A DNA stretch of 19,085 nucleotides from Cerioporus squamosus (Eukaryota > Basidiomycota > Agaricomycetes > Polyporales > Polyporaceae), in assembly GCA_022592435.1 (NCBI GenBank), contig JABYQS010000535.1:1-19085 (forward strand), read 5' to 3'. Positions 1-7,987 of this stretch are shown here, in pieces. Within the stretch, counting starts at the first letter, position 1, and every line of letters begins with the position of its first letter. The translations under genes and the position numbers were made by a program. The notes below the pieces were generated by a model that searched no databases, was not told where the DNA came from, and saw only the letters and a program-made list of their open reading frames with translations.

Positions 1-1190
1 GGGGCGTCGAAGGCGGACAAGAAGGGCAAGGGCCGCGCGACCGACGCCGCGTTCCGCGTGGTGCGCGCGTCGCTCAGCGTGTCCGTCGCGCCCGTGTTCG
101 CGAACGACCTCCGTGGAGGCGTGGAGGAGATGCTCGACTCGATGCTCATGAGGTATGTCCCTCCTGTGCGTGAGTGTACGTGCAGGAGAAGTTGACTGTG
201 AAGCCTCTTTTTCTCCTCTCGGTGTTGCGACTCTCGTCCCTCGTCCTCGTGTGCCATATGCGGCGTACAGGTACATCCCGGCTTTGCGCGGAGTCGTGCT
301 GGCGCATGACCGGCTCGAGTTCCTCGACAAGGTCGCCACCATCAAGGCGGACTGCCCGTTCGCGAACTGCCGCGTCGCGTTCGACGCGACGGTGTGGAGC
401 CCGCAGGTGGGCATGAAGCTCTGTGAGTCACCCGTGCCGCCCTCGTATTCTCAGACGAACCCGCTTATCGCTTGTCGTTCCCTTTCTAGCTGGGAAGATC
501 AACCTCTCCTCCCCGGACCACATATCGCTGCTCGTGCACCGCACGTTCAATGTGTCGATACCGCGACATCACATCACCACGGACTCGTTCGAGTTCGAGT
601 ACGGCCCGGCGGAGAACGACCCCGAGTTTGGGGCGGGGCAGGAGGGCGCAGCAGTCGAGGTGGCGCGGGCGAAGAGGGCGCGGAGGGGCACGTGACGGCG
701 GCGGGCGCTGGGTGCACAAGAGCACCGGCACGAAACTCGGGGACGCAGACGGCTATCTCGAATTCACGGTCGTCGGGTACGTCTCGTATATCTCTGCCTT
801 CGCGCTCACACTCATGCTGACTCGACCGGCCGTGCAGGCTGACGATCGCAAACCAAATGCTGTCCTTGGTGGGCTCGATACAGCCGGACCCGTTCTCCCC
901 TGAACACGTCCCGAAAGCAGCCGTCACCACCGCGCGTCCCGCCAGCATCCGCACACCTAAGCGAGCGCGAGGTGGACGCGATGATGGAGGAGGAGGACAA
1001 GGAGGACTCCGACGACGACCTGGATCCGTTCCAGAAGCTGGGCAAGATGGCGGATGAGGAGGAGCGCGTGCGAGGGAGGCGCAGGAGGAGGGCAGGAGAA
1101 GAAGGCGGAAGAAGCGGAACGGAAGGCGGAGAAGGGGCAGGATGGTGCTACACCTGTGGGCGACAAGAAGAGCAAGAAGAAAAGAGCTAG
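1..1190 (+). CDS. RPA43: RNA polymerase I subunit Rpa43, 5'-partial, frame broken near the 3' end
   Basis: Rpa43 forms the stalk of RNA polymerase I with Rpa14 and links the enzyme to Rrn3 for rDNA transcription in the nucleolus. The start lies left of the window. Exons 1-152, 271-422 and 490 to about 776 join through GT-AG introns 153-270 and 423-489. They give an Rpb7-N-like region (FRVVRASLSVSVAPVF, then RYIPALRGVVLAHDRLEFL) and the start of an OB fold (GKINLSSPDHISLLVHRTFN). Intron 777-837 leads to LTIANQMLSLVGSIQPDPF. The frame then fails. Between about 640 and 700, in G-rich DNA, the coding frame changes before RWVHKSTGTKLGDADGYLEF. Near 905-965 it changes again before the acidic stretch EREVDAMMEEEDKEDSDDD, and near 1070-1090 before a lysine-rich tail (GDKKSKKKR). 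The tail composition suits the family. The breaks may be real decay or consensus errors in low-complexity GC DNA. The stop near 1188-1190 is approximate. Family identity is fairly sure; intactness is not. Confidence 0.75.
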
Positions 1191-1316
1191 TAGCTATGGT
1201 GGTGGGATGGTATTCGTCTCGTGCTTGGTTCCGTACTTGTTGCGCATTTGTGGTTTAAAGGCTCTTGCCAGTGGTATCCATGCGGTTGTATTGCGCTCTA
1301 GGTACGATCATGCATA

Positions 1317-1410
1317 GCCCGCCTAGCTCAATCGGATAGAGCGTCAGACTCTTACCGTCTCGACAGGCAGGGTTATCTGAAGGCTGCGAGTTCGACCCTC
1401 GCGGTGGGCT
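1317..1410 (+). tRNA. tRNA-Lys (anticodon CTT), with a 20-nt intron
   Basis: The full cloverleaf can be drawn. The acceptor stem GCCCGCC pairs with GGTGGGC with one G-T wobble. The D arm is GCTC/GAGC, the anticodon stem TCAGA/TCTGA, and the T arm GCGAG-TTCGACC-CTCGC. Anticodon CTT lies at 1351-1353. The nucleotides 1355-1374, between positions 37 and 38, do not fit the loop and form a canonical tRNA intron; the mature tRNA would be 74 nt. The base after the acceptor stem, at the discriminator position, is T. A T7 run at 1421-1427 can end Pol III transcription. The 94-nt gene is repeated exactly at 5688-5781. Confidence 0.96.
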
Positions 1411-1420
1411 AATAGCTTTG

Positions 1421-1427
1421 TTTTTTT
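1421..1427 (+). terminator. Pol III terminator of the first tRNA-Lys
   Basis: Seven consecutive T residues lie 11 nt past the tRNA 3' end, as expected for RNA polymerase III termination. Confidence 0.8.
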
Positions 1428-1679
1428 GTTATCCAGGACTTAGACTTCTGGCTCAGATCGTTTCGATTTGTGTTCTTCGGAACAGTGACACAAGCGGGGG
1501 ATGTCCCACACGACGATGATCGGACGATGACCGCTATAGTATTCAGACCTGTAGTAACTGTGCGTTTGGCAAGATCGATGGCAATCGAACTAGTTAACTT
1601 GTAGTTAAGTTCGCCGTTAACAGCCATTACTGACATGGTCTGACGTCACTATTGGCGACCACGGCCGCCCTAGGTGAGC
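1428..1679. other. Intergenic, no gene seen
   Basis: This stretch is less GC-rich than its surroundings. Its only open frame is a 75-codon minus-strand one with no recognisable domain and unremarkable composition. It joins the tRNA gene to the SDR relic. Confidence 0.5.
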
Positions 1680-1985
1680 GTCTTCCAACAACTTCCCTTA
1701 ACGTCCTTGTGCTCGCGGCGCCCGAGCTGAAGTTCGCGGACGCGACGACTTGATGACCGCGGAGGGAATCGACAATCGGCTTGGGCTGCACTACTACGCA
1801 CGCTGGAATTCGTGTACGACCTCCTTCCGCTCGTGCGCAAGCAAGGAAGGATGCCGGAGAGGACGCGAAGGTCATCTCGGTGCTGGCGGCAGGTCATGGC
1901 GGGGCGGTGAACCTAAATGACCTTGGTATGAAGAAGAGCCACACTCTTATCTCGCCATCGTAGACGAATCTCATGTTCGAGGTGA
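1680..1985 (+). pseudogene. SDR pseudogene copy 1, C-terminal half fragment
   Basis: Nucleotides from about 1680 match 4955-5225 of the second SDR relic codon by codon: GCGGACGCGACGA, then the EGID.RLGL.YYARW stretch, then GEDAKV and GGAV. A one-base deletion within the YYARW-F-VYDLLP segment (near 1806) and length changes near 1840-1860 break the frame, and a TGA at 1752-1754 interrupts it. The fragment reaches LMFE at about 1972-1983, which resembles the NDLM-EEF stretch I remember from intact members, and is followed by a donor-like gtgagt. The enzyme family is a fungal NAD(P)-binding short-chain dehydrogenase/reductase of unknown substrate. No functional product can come from this copy. 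The matching N-terminal half lies just downstream on the opposite strand. Confidence 0.8.
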
Positions 1986-2054
1986 GTCGTGCGTGCCATG
2001 ACCGCTGTGACGGTGTTCGCGTTCTCAGACGTATCCCCAGCACTCCAGCACTGG

Positions 2055-2150
2055 TGGTCGCTTGGATGACGCGCATGAGAAACACATCGCAAAGTACAAA
2101 CTCGTGTTTCGCTTCGGGCTTGGTAGGTTTGGAGGAATGAAGTAAGTTGG
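2055..2150 (-). pseudogene. SDR pseudogene copy 1, inverted N-terminal fragment
   Basis: Read on the minus strand this encodes SKPTKPEAKHEFVLCDVFLM followed by RVIQATTS. It aligns with FPKPTSPEAKREFVSCDVLL and the following MHNVQTTMAS at 4850-4945 of copy 2. This is the segment just before the part preserved at 1680-1985, so the inversion point maps near 4945-4955 of copy 2. The Rossmann motif is absent. The fragment is too short to function. Confidence 0.8.
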
Positions 2151-2242
2151 CTGCCACTCACAGCTCGGCCTCCTGCGCACCCAATTGCGCGGCGAGCACA
2201 ACGGTCCCTGTGACCCAGAAGTCTCGTACTCATCCGTTCTTT

Positions 2243-2293
2243 GAAGCCGCACCCCACCACCGTTTACTCGGAACGATGGCGGGGTGCGACTTC
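2243..2293. repeat. Inverted repeat with 21-nt arms and a 9-nt loop
   Basis: The left arm 2243-2263 and the reverse complement of 2273-2293 agree at 18 of 21 positions, starting GAAG and ending CGT, around the loop 2264-2272. It lies between the SDR relic and the 7TM gene, about 155 bp upstream of the latter's first ATG. I see no target-site duplication, so a miniature transposon is not supported. It could be a structured promoter or 5' leader element, or chance. Confidence 0.65.
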
Positions 2294-2400
2294 TAACTCG
2301 CACGTCTGGGTACGACCCCACCTGTGACCTTGCACGCACGGTAAACCTTGAAGCTTGCACGAAAGGTGATACTTATAGCGGCTTGGTTGCTCCCTTCGTG

Positions 2401-2448
2401 GCCTGGCTTCTCGCTCTCCCTCCCCTCCGCTGAACCCCAGCATTGGTA
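2401..2448 (+). promoter_or_regulatory. Pyrimidine-rich tract before the 7TM start
   Basis: A CT-rich run at about 2408-2430 directly precedes the first ATG at 2449. Such tracts commonly lie just upstream of filamentous fungal start codons near the transcription start. No clear TATA box was seen. Confidence 0.4.
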
Positions 2449-4227
2449 ATGAACACTGCGCACGCGGTAGCCATGTCGACGAGGAAATTCTCGAGCGTCG
2501 GGATGGAGGTCCTCAGCTCGGTGGTTCACTTAGTCGGTAGGTCTCCATCACCCTTGTTCAGGGGTAAAAATGCAGGCCTGTCAATAACGTCGTATATGCT
2601 CGCCCTGAAGCTCAAGCCGTCGGATTTCACGATCTTAAGTCTACACCGCGTAATATGGGCGCGTTTCCTCGTGCTCCTCCTCCTCCTCGATTCGTGAGTT
2701 ACTCCGCTCGCTACCCCTATCGTCATGAGCTCATAAGTCGTGGTAGCTGGGCGTTCTTGTTCACAAGTAAGTTTTGCCTATGGATTGCCCTTGTGTCGTT
2801 GGTTAAATCATCTCTTAGCGGGCGTTCTCGTTCACGGAGCGGGCATGGAGCTCAGCGAGACCGTCTGCCTCTTGGGTATCGTCAACTGCATCGTCTTCTA
2901 CGGTTCATCCAAGGTCATCATCTACCTATTCCTAGGTAAGACCTTGCTTCAAGTTGGAACTACACGCGGTACAACTCTGATGTTTCTCTCAGCTGAGAAG
3001 GTGCTCGTTGTCTGGAACCCTCTTGGACGGAGATTCCGTTCCAAGGTCTATGTCGGCTGCCTGGGAGTCTTGTTCATCTATCTTGGGGTTGTCATATATC
3101 TGGTCCTGGGTGAGTGTGCTATCACACGTATCTGTTGCTTCTGCTAACAGCGGTTGCATGTGCGATCATAGGACGCGTTGCACATTTCCGCGACGATGGT
3201 GCATGTGTGATCGGGCTTACCCGTCTTGCCTCGCTCGCGCTGCTCATCTATGATCTGTACGTACCACGCATGCTACGCGAACGATCAGGCAGACTACCTT
3301 AATCCACTGACACGGTGGCGCTGCAGTTGTATCAATTTTATCCTCACGTCGCTCTTTGTGTGGCCTCTCCTCAAACGTGACTTTGGCACGACAGAGCTGA
3401 GGGCCGTCGCCATACGTACGCTCTGGTAAGTGGTCTCCCTGACACTTCCATGTTGCATGAGCGCTCATGTCGCGTACAGGGCCGCCGGTGTTGCGCTGAC
3501 CACGTCGTGCATCAACATCCTTCTGCTCACTATCATGCACGGCCAGGAGCTCGCATGGGTCTGCCTCGCCAGCTGCGGCGCCGACGTTGTGATCAATGCC
3601 ATGGTGCTCTGCTGGGTGACCTCTGGCAATTGGTACGAGAAAGGCACGTATCCGCATGAGCCCGGCCGTCACGGGGACCACGACGCCTTCTCCAGCAACG
3701 TCGTGTTTTATCCCCGCACCACCTCCGGCGACTCCTTGCACGGCGAGGCATTTCTGTCCGCCATGCGCAGCCGCCTCTCCAACGCCTTACGCCGCAGATC
3801 GCGCGGCAGCTCGATATCGAAGTCGATGGACGCTCACACGACCGCCGAAGTCCAGCTCGCGCGGGTCAGCACAACCGACGTAGGGTCCGACATCGAGGTT
3901 CCCACTGGAGACGACATTGTCCCCCCGTTGTCTCGCAACCCTCCCGTCTCCCAGACGAACAGTTGTGGGGTGACGCCGCTCTATGCGCCGCTCCGCGCAC
4001 ATTCGTCGCCGAAGCAGAGTAACAGCGTGCTGAGCCGGGGGCTTGCGGAGCCGAGCAGCGATCTGCCGGTGCGTCCGTCTACGAGTAGTACGTTCTCGTC
4101 AACGGCGCGGTCCTCGCAGGGCACACCGGGGATGCAGATAGTCGTCATGAAGGAGACGGACGTCCTCACGGATCGACACCAGTGTCCCGAGACGATCCGG
4201 AGAGAAGCCGTCTCCTCCGGAGTCTAA
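2449..4227 (+). CDS. Orphan seven-transmembrane protein, basidiomycete receptor-like family
   Basis: Exons are 2449-2536, 2576-2693, 2747-2766, 2819-2935, 2993-3109, 3172-3256, 3327-3425 and 3480-4227. They sum to 1392 nt in one frame, giving 463 residues. Hydrophobic segments fall near residues 20-42, 55-80, 88-113, 130-155, 165-195, 217-240 and 245-262. A Ser/Thr-rich, probably cytosolic tail of about 190 residues follows. Conserved-looking stretches are SSKVIIYLFLAEKVLVVW after TM3, CVIGLTR and YDLCINFILTSLFVWPLL near TM5, and HGQELAWVCLASCGADVVIN at TM6-TM7. I recognise this as a large family of uncharacterised basidiomycete membrane proteins with GPCR-like topology; ligand and signalling partner are unknown. 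Intron 1 (39 nt) is supported because removing it gives a continuous TM1, but it is very short and contains no stop, so it could also be read through. ATG 2473 has a better initiation context and is an alternative start. Confidence 0.8.
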
Positions 4228-4628
4228 TGATTCGGAGAAGTTCCTAAAATCAATGGACAAGGTCTGACAACAGAGCTGATTGTCTATAGCTCGAGTCTGG
4301 AGGTCGAAGGTACCGAATACCGCAGTGATAGTCGAATCCTGACAGCAGTGCCTGGGCATGTATAGTATCGCACGAGTTGGCCGATCTTGAGACGCTTTCG
4401 TTGAGTAATTGTGATTTGCGCTCGCGTCAGAAAGAAGATTGAGAGGTGGAACATGGTTGTATGTACGTATGATGTTACATTCAGCACGGTCGCAAGATGA
4501 TTGAGCCACGGTGGGCCTATGTCGCTTGAGCGCCTCACGACTCTACCTCTAACCACAAACACTCGCTCGGTGAATCCCCTCGCCGGTGTAGTATTTATTG
4601 CGGGTTTTTATCTCACTCTCTCCCTCGG
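4228..4628. other. Intergenic between the 7TM gene and SDR copy 2
   Basis: This holds the presumed 3' UTR of the 7TM gene and, toward its right end, a promoter-like stretch: TATTTATT near 4592-4599 followed by a CT-rich run at 4612-4626. The latter may be the former promoter of the decayed SDR gene. No credible coding region was seen. Confidence 0.45.
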
Positions 4629-5370
4629 ATGCCTCAAGGAATTTTTCTCGGCCCTTGCTCTCTGGAATGACTCCTACTTGCTGCCAGTGATAGACCCATT
4701 GGTCCAATCTTCCATTGCCGTCTTCGTCGGCGGAACGTCGGGCATCGGACGCGCAACCGCTGAAGCCTTCGCGCGCTCCACTGAGGGCAACGCCCATGGG
4801 CATCGTCATCGTCCGGCGCAACAAGAGCGCTGCGGACGAAGTCATCGCAACCTTCCCGAAGCCGACCAGTCCTGAAGCAAAGCGCGAGTTCGTCTCGTGC
4901 GATGTCCTCCTCATGCACAACGTCCAGACGACCATGGCCTCCCTCCACGTCGCACGAACGGCTCCCCAACATCAACTTCCTCGTGTTATCGCCTGGGCTC
5001 TTCAACTTTCGCGGACGCGACGAGACCGTGGAGGGCATCGACAAGCGGCTCGGGCTGAACTACTACGCCCGCTGGAAGTTCGTGTACGACCTCCTCCCGC
5101 TCTTGCGCAAGGCGAAGAACGCCGGGGAGGACGCAAAGGTCATGTCCATCCTGGGTGCAGGCCGTGGCGGGGCGGTCGACCTCGACAATCTTGGCCTGAA
5201 GAAGAGCTACAGCGCTCTGAAAGCTGTCCGGGGCTTCTCGAGGCGCAATCAGAAAGGAGACAATATCGGTGACCTCAAGCACTACGGCTCTGACGAAGAG
5301 AGGGAGCGCCCGGGAGCATTCGCAAGAGGAGATCGACCGCGCGTTGGCGGTGCAGGTGGAGTCGACATAG
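4629..5370 (+). pseudogene. SDR pseudogene copy 2, frameshifted with internal deletion
   Basis: Family features survive in several frames. VFVGGTSGIGRATAEAFAR (about 4725-4781) is the glycine-rich Rossmann NAD(P)-binding motif. IVIVRRNKSAADEVIATFPK follows after a shift near 4795 next to CATGGGC. After another shift near 4945-4965 come LPNINFLVLSPGLFNFRGRD, YYARWKFVYDLLP and GEDAKVMSILGAGRGGAVDL. After KKSYSALKAV the sequence jumps to KGDNIGDLKHYGSDEERE, which resembles the C-terminus of intact members, so roughly 90-100 residues appear deleted near 5225-5235. A last shift near 5310 leaves EHSQEEIDRALAVQVEST before TAG at 5368-5370. ATG 4629 (MPQ...) is a plausible ancestral start in yet another frame. 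Reaction and substrate are unknown. At least three frame breaks plus the deletion make a working enzyme very unlikely. Confidence 0.85.
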
Positions 5371-5687
5371 GTTTGACTTGCGCTTCACACTTGATACTTA
5401 ATCTTTCTGACCCTCTATACGCAGCATGCATCCTCTCATCTACCGGCAGAAGGCTCGCGATTTATGGATATGATATGGCACCCTCTGGCTCGACTCGTGC
5501 AGCCACCCGTGACATGAGGATCCAGAGAGAGGTCCGTGATGTTGTGCTGCAGGACTATTTTTCGTTCTCTCATACGCCGTTGGCTTGATGTAGTTATGAC
5601 CGTTCCTTGAACTCGGCATAACAGCCCCGCCATAGGACACTCAAGACATATTCGGCTCTCAACATGTTGTGAACAAGTGCTCACATA
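5371..5687 (+). other. Intergenic, possible further SDR debris
   Basis: Near 5424-5460 the sequence encodes HPLIYRQKARDLW, which weakly recalls the HPLLYP...SA-D segment expected in the part deleted from SDR copy 2, followed by a stop. The match is short and unproven. Nothing else gene-like was seen before the second tRNA. Confidence 0.25.
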
Positions 5688-5781
5688 GCCCGCCTAGCTC
5701 AATCGGATAGAGCGTCAGACTCTTACCGTCTCGACAGGCAGGGTTATCTGAAGGCTGCGAGTTCGACCCTCGCGGTGGGCT
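5688..5781 (+). tRNA. tRNA-Lys (anticodon CTT), second identical copy with a 20-nt intron
   Basis: This is base-for-base identical to the gene at 1317-1410, including the 20-nt intron (5726-5745). Anticodon CTT lies at 5722-5724. The flanks differ except for a few bases before the 5' end, so the shared unit is essentially the gene itself. A T6 run at 5803-5808 is the likely Pol III terminator. Confidence 0.96.
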
Positions 5782-5802
5782 AGAGTCCATTCTCATGCAA
5801 AC

Positions 5803-5808
5803 TTTTTT
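5803..5808 (+). terminator. Pol III terminator of the second tRNA-Lys
   Basis: Six consecutive T residues lie 22 nt past the tRNA 3' end. The 141 bp from here to the GH16 stop codon hold no other feature I can support. Confidence 0.75.
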
Positions 5809-5949
5809 GTTCAGGCTCATTGCAATTGAGGCGCATACAGTACTGGTACACTTCATCCCCTAGCAGAACGTCCCTAAGTGCGGATACTCTGAAGTATAAC
5901 GAGAAATGCCACACGATGCGAAGCAGTGGTATTGTGAAACAAGGGACAA

Positions 5950-7269
5950 CTAATACGTAGGGGCGTAGATACGAAGCGAGTTCACTTCCCAGTAGGCACT
6001 CTGGAATGCCTGCGGATTGTTGTTCACGTCTGACCCCACAAATGAGCATCTTTTGACTCAGTGCTCAACAAGAAAGATAGACACTCACAGTCAACGCAGT
6101 CACCCGGGCAGCCAGAAGTGGAGTATGAGGTGCCCGCCCAGTCTCCCTGTGCGCGGCGCTCACTCAGCATCGAAGTCAATCCGGAGGAGACCATGCACAG
6201 CACTCACGCAGAACGTCAAGTCGAACACGAATATATGCGGGTCAAAGTGGCTCGCGTAGTCGCAGTTCTCGCACAGCGGGAACATGGCGTCGGGCTCGCC
6301 CCACCACGCGGTCGGGTAGATGGACGCGGGCGCGAAGAGGCCGGCGGCGGCGGTGGGCGGGGGCGCGCGTACCTCGAGCGGGACGCGGGGGTCGTTGCGG
6401 GACCAGAACCAGATGCGCACGCCGGGGCTGTCGGTCTTGCTGCGGACCATGACGAAGAAGCCGCCGCCGGCGTCGTTGAAGGGGGTGCCGTAGGACGCGG
6501 GGGTGTTGAACTGGACGCCGCAGCCTTGGTTGAAGTTCACGCTGGCGTCGCAGTTGGTGGAGGTGATGTTCCTAGCCCAGGGTGCTGGTGAGACTAGGGC
6601 AGAGGAGAATGCGGACGGGGACGTACCCCGACATGAAGCGGTCCGGGGGACCTGCGGGGGGCACCACGCAGTTTGGCATTGTGTGGAGGGAGGCGAGGTT
6701 CGCGGTATCCAGATTGACACCTGTTGTCGTCGGGTGAGTGAGTTTTGCGTCTGCTGCGAGGTCGGTGCGGACGAGACGGACCTTCAATTATGTCGATTTC
6801 GCCTCCGTGCGGCCACGGGCCCGCCTGGCTGAGGGACCAGAAGGCGGGCCAGGTGGCACATCCTTCGGGCATGTGCTGGAGGTCGAGGACGACGACGGCC
6901 TCGTCGTAGGCCTTGTTGGACTTGATGCGGACGCTGCTTCTGCCGCGATCGGTGGGCTGGGTGACGTTTTGTGAGTCGGCGCGCATGATGAACTTGTCAT
7001 CCGACGCTGCTCGTACGGCCGCGTCCGCGTTCATAAGTAGGCTCCGAACACTATGGAAGGTTATGCGACGCACCGAAAGTCAGGTTGGATGCGAGGGCGG
7101 TGGCTTGGTCAACGTAGTTGACGCGTCCGTGGGTTGGGTCGTCGAACGTCTCCCATGTCCAACTCTGGAGGAAGTCGCGTCCGATGTAGGTGTCGGCAAG
7201 AAAGAAGTTGGCACTGACGGGGCGCGTGAGGAGCGCGGCAAGAGGAAGAAGAGTGTATCCAGTACGCAT
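5950..7269 (-). CDS. Secreted GH16 endo-1,3(4)-beta-glucanase (laminarinase type)
   Basis: Exons on the minus strand are 7269-7074, 7006-6782, 6720-6627, 6571-6208, 6146-6089 and 6029-5950. They total 1017 nt in frame, giving 338 residues. Residues 1-20 (MRTGYTLLPLAALLTRPVSA) look like a signal peptide. The mature protein starts NFFLADTYIGRDFLQSWTWE, and FDDPTHGRVNYVDQATALA follows. The GH16 active-site motif GEIDIIEG sits at residues 134-141, with predicted nucleophile E135 and acid/base E140. The C-terminus CVDYVNNNPQAFQSAYWEVN and the pattern of paired cysteines agree with basidiomycete laminarinases such as Phanerochaete Lam16A, as I remember that family. The enzyme should cleave beta-1,3 or mixed 1,3/1,4 glucans outside the cell, in wall remodelling or plant glucan breakdown. 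The 6626-6572 intron uses the acceptor that restores the FMSGNITSTNC reading. All exon junctions agree in phase, so the gene looks intact. Confidence 0.93.
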
Positions 7270-7987
7270 GGTAGAACGGGTCTCGCAGCGGCCGGCGGGG
7301 TGCGGTGCTTGCGTGGCGGAGGAGGGGGCGCACGTAGAGCAGGACGGCGAACATGAACACAGAGAGCACTCTTAAAGGACCGAGCAGCGTGCTGCCGTCG
7401 AGTATGCCGGCCATCTGGACCAGAGGCTGACACCGTGCCCGAGTTGGCTGCCGAACTAGGATGGCAGCTAACAGAGCACGCGGTGTTATTGGGCAGCTGC
7501 AGCGCATGATAGCGAGCATACGAACCGTAGTAGACCAGAGTCAGACCAAGTCAAGACTGTAGCTTGCGTTCCGCGTCAGAGTAGGTTCGGGTGTAGAAGG
7601 CTCGTCGACGTTATCACAAGAGCAGGCACCCAAGCATCGTACCAGCCTGCGTTGGTCGTTGGTCGTCTGCAGAGATCGATTGCGCTGAGGTCGCCGGGGC
7701 GATGAGCGTGAAGGGCACGACGTCACGGTCAAGCCAGCGATCTGCCAGACGCGGCCAGACGGCGGCCCAGCGCCCAGATCTCGATCACGATCCTACCATC
7801 TTGAGCCGACACATGTCCAGATATGGAAGGCATCTAGGAATGTGGCAACTCCGACCGCGCCGTCAGCCAGAGACTTATAGTCGCCGTCGGCCATCGAGCG
7901 GCCATTTTCCTTCTTTCCCCGCCCTTCGTCGTTCTCCCGCGTGCCCGGTGCATCGTTCGCTCGCTTTCGCATTGCTCTCTTCCGACC
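7270..7987. promoter_or_regulatory. Divergent promoter region between the GH16 and protease genes
   Basis: These 718 bp separate two start codons pointing away from each other. A TATA-like CTTATAG lies at about 7874-7880, roughly 110 bp before the protease ATG. On the other strand TTTAAG (about 7371-7376) lies about 105 bp before the GH16 ATG. A GACGTCAC site, similar to CRE/ATF half-palindromes, occurs near 7729-7736. A 5' leader rich in TTCC/CTTTC precedes the protease start. The functional roles are inferred from position only. No third gene was found in the interval. Confidence 0.5.

Noticed and set aside
155..820. 221-codon plus-strand open frame at the left end
   Set aside because: It crosses two good introns and exons of Rpa43 in the wrong frame; only a short piece near 655-690 (EEGAEGH) may be relevant, as part of the frameshifted gene.
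2243..2293. Hairpin as a miniature inverted-repeat transposon
   Set aside because: Arms are nearly contiguous, there is no internal sequence beyond a 9-nt loop, and no target-site duplication is visible.
6061..6591. 176-codon plus-strand open frame rich in Gly/Val/Ala
   Set aside because: Antisense to GH16 exons 4 and 5, which carry clear family sequence.
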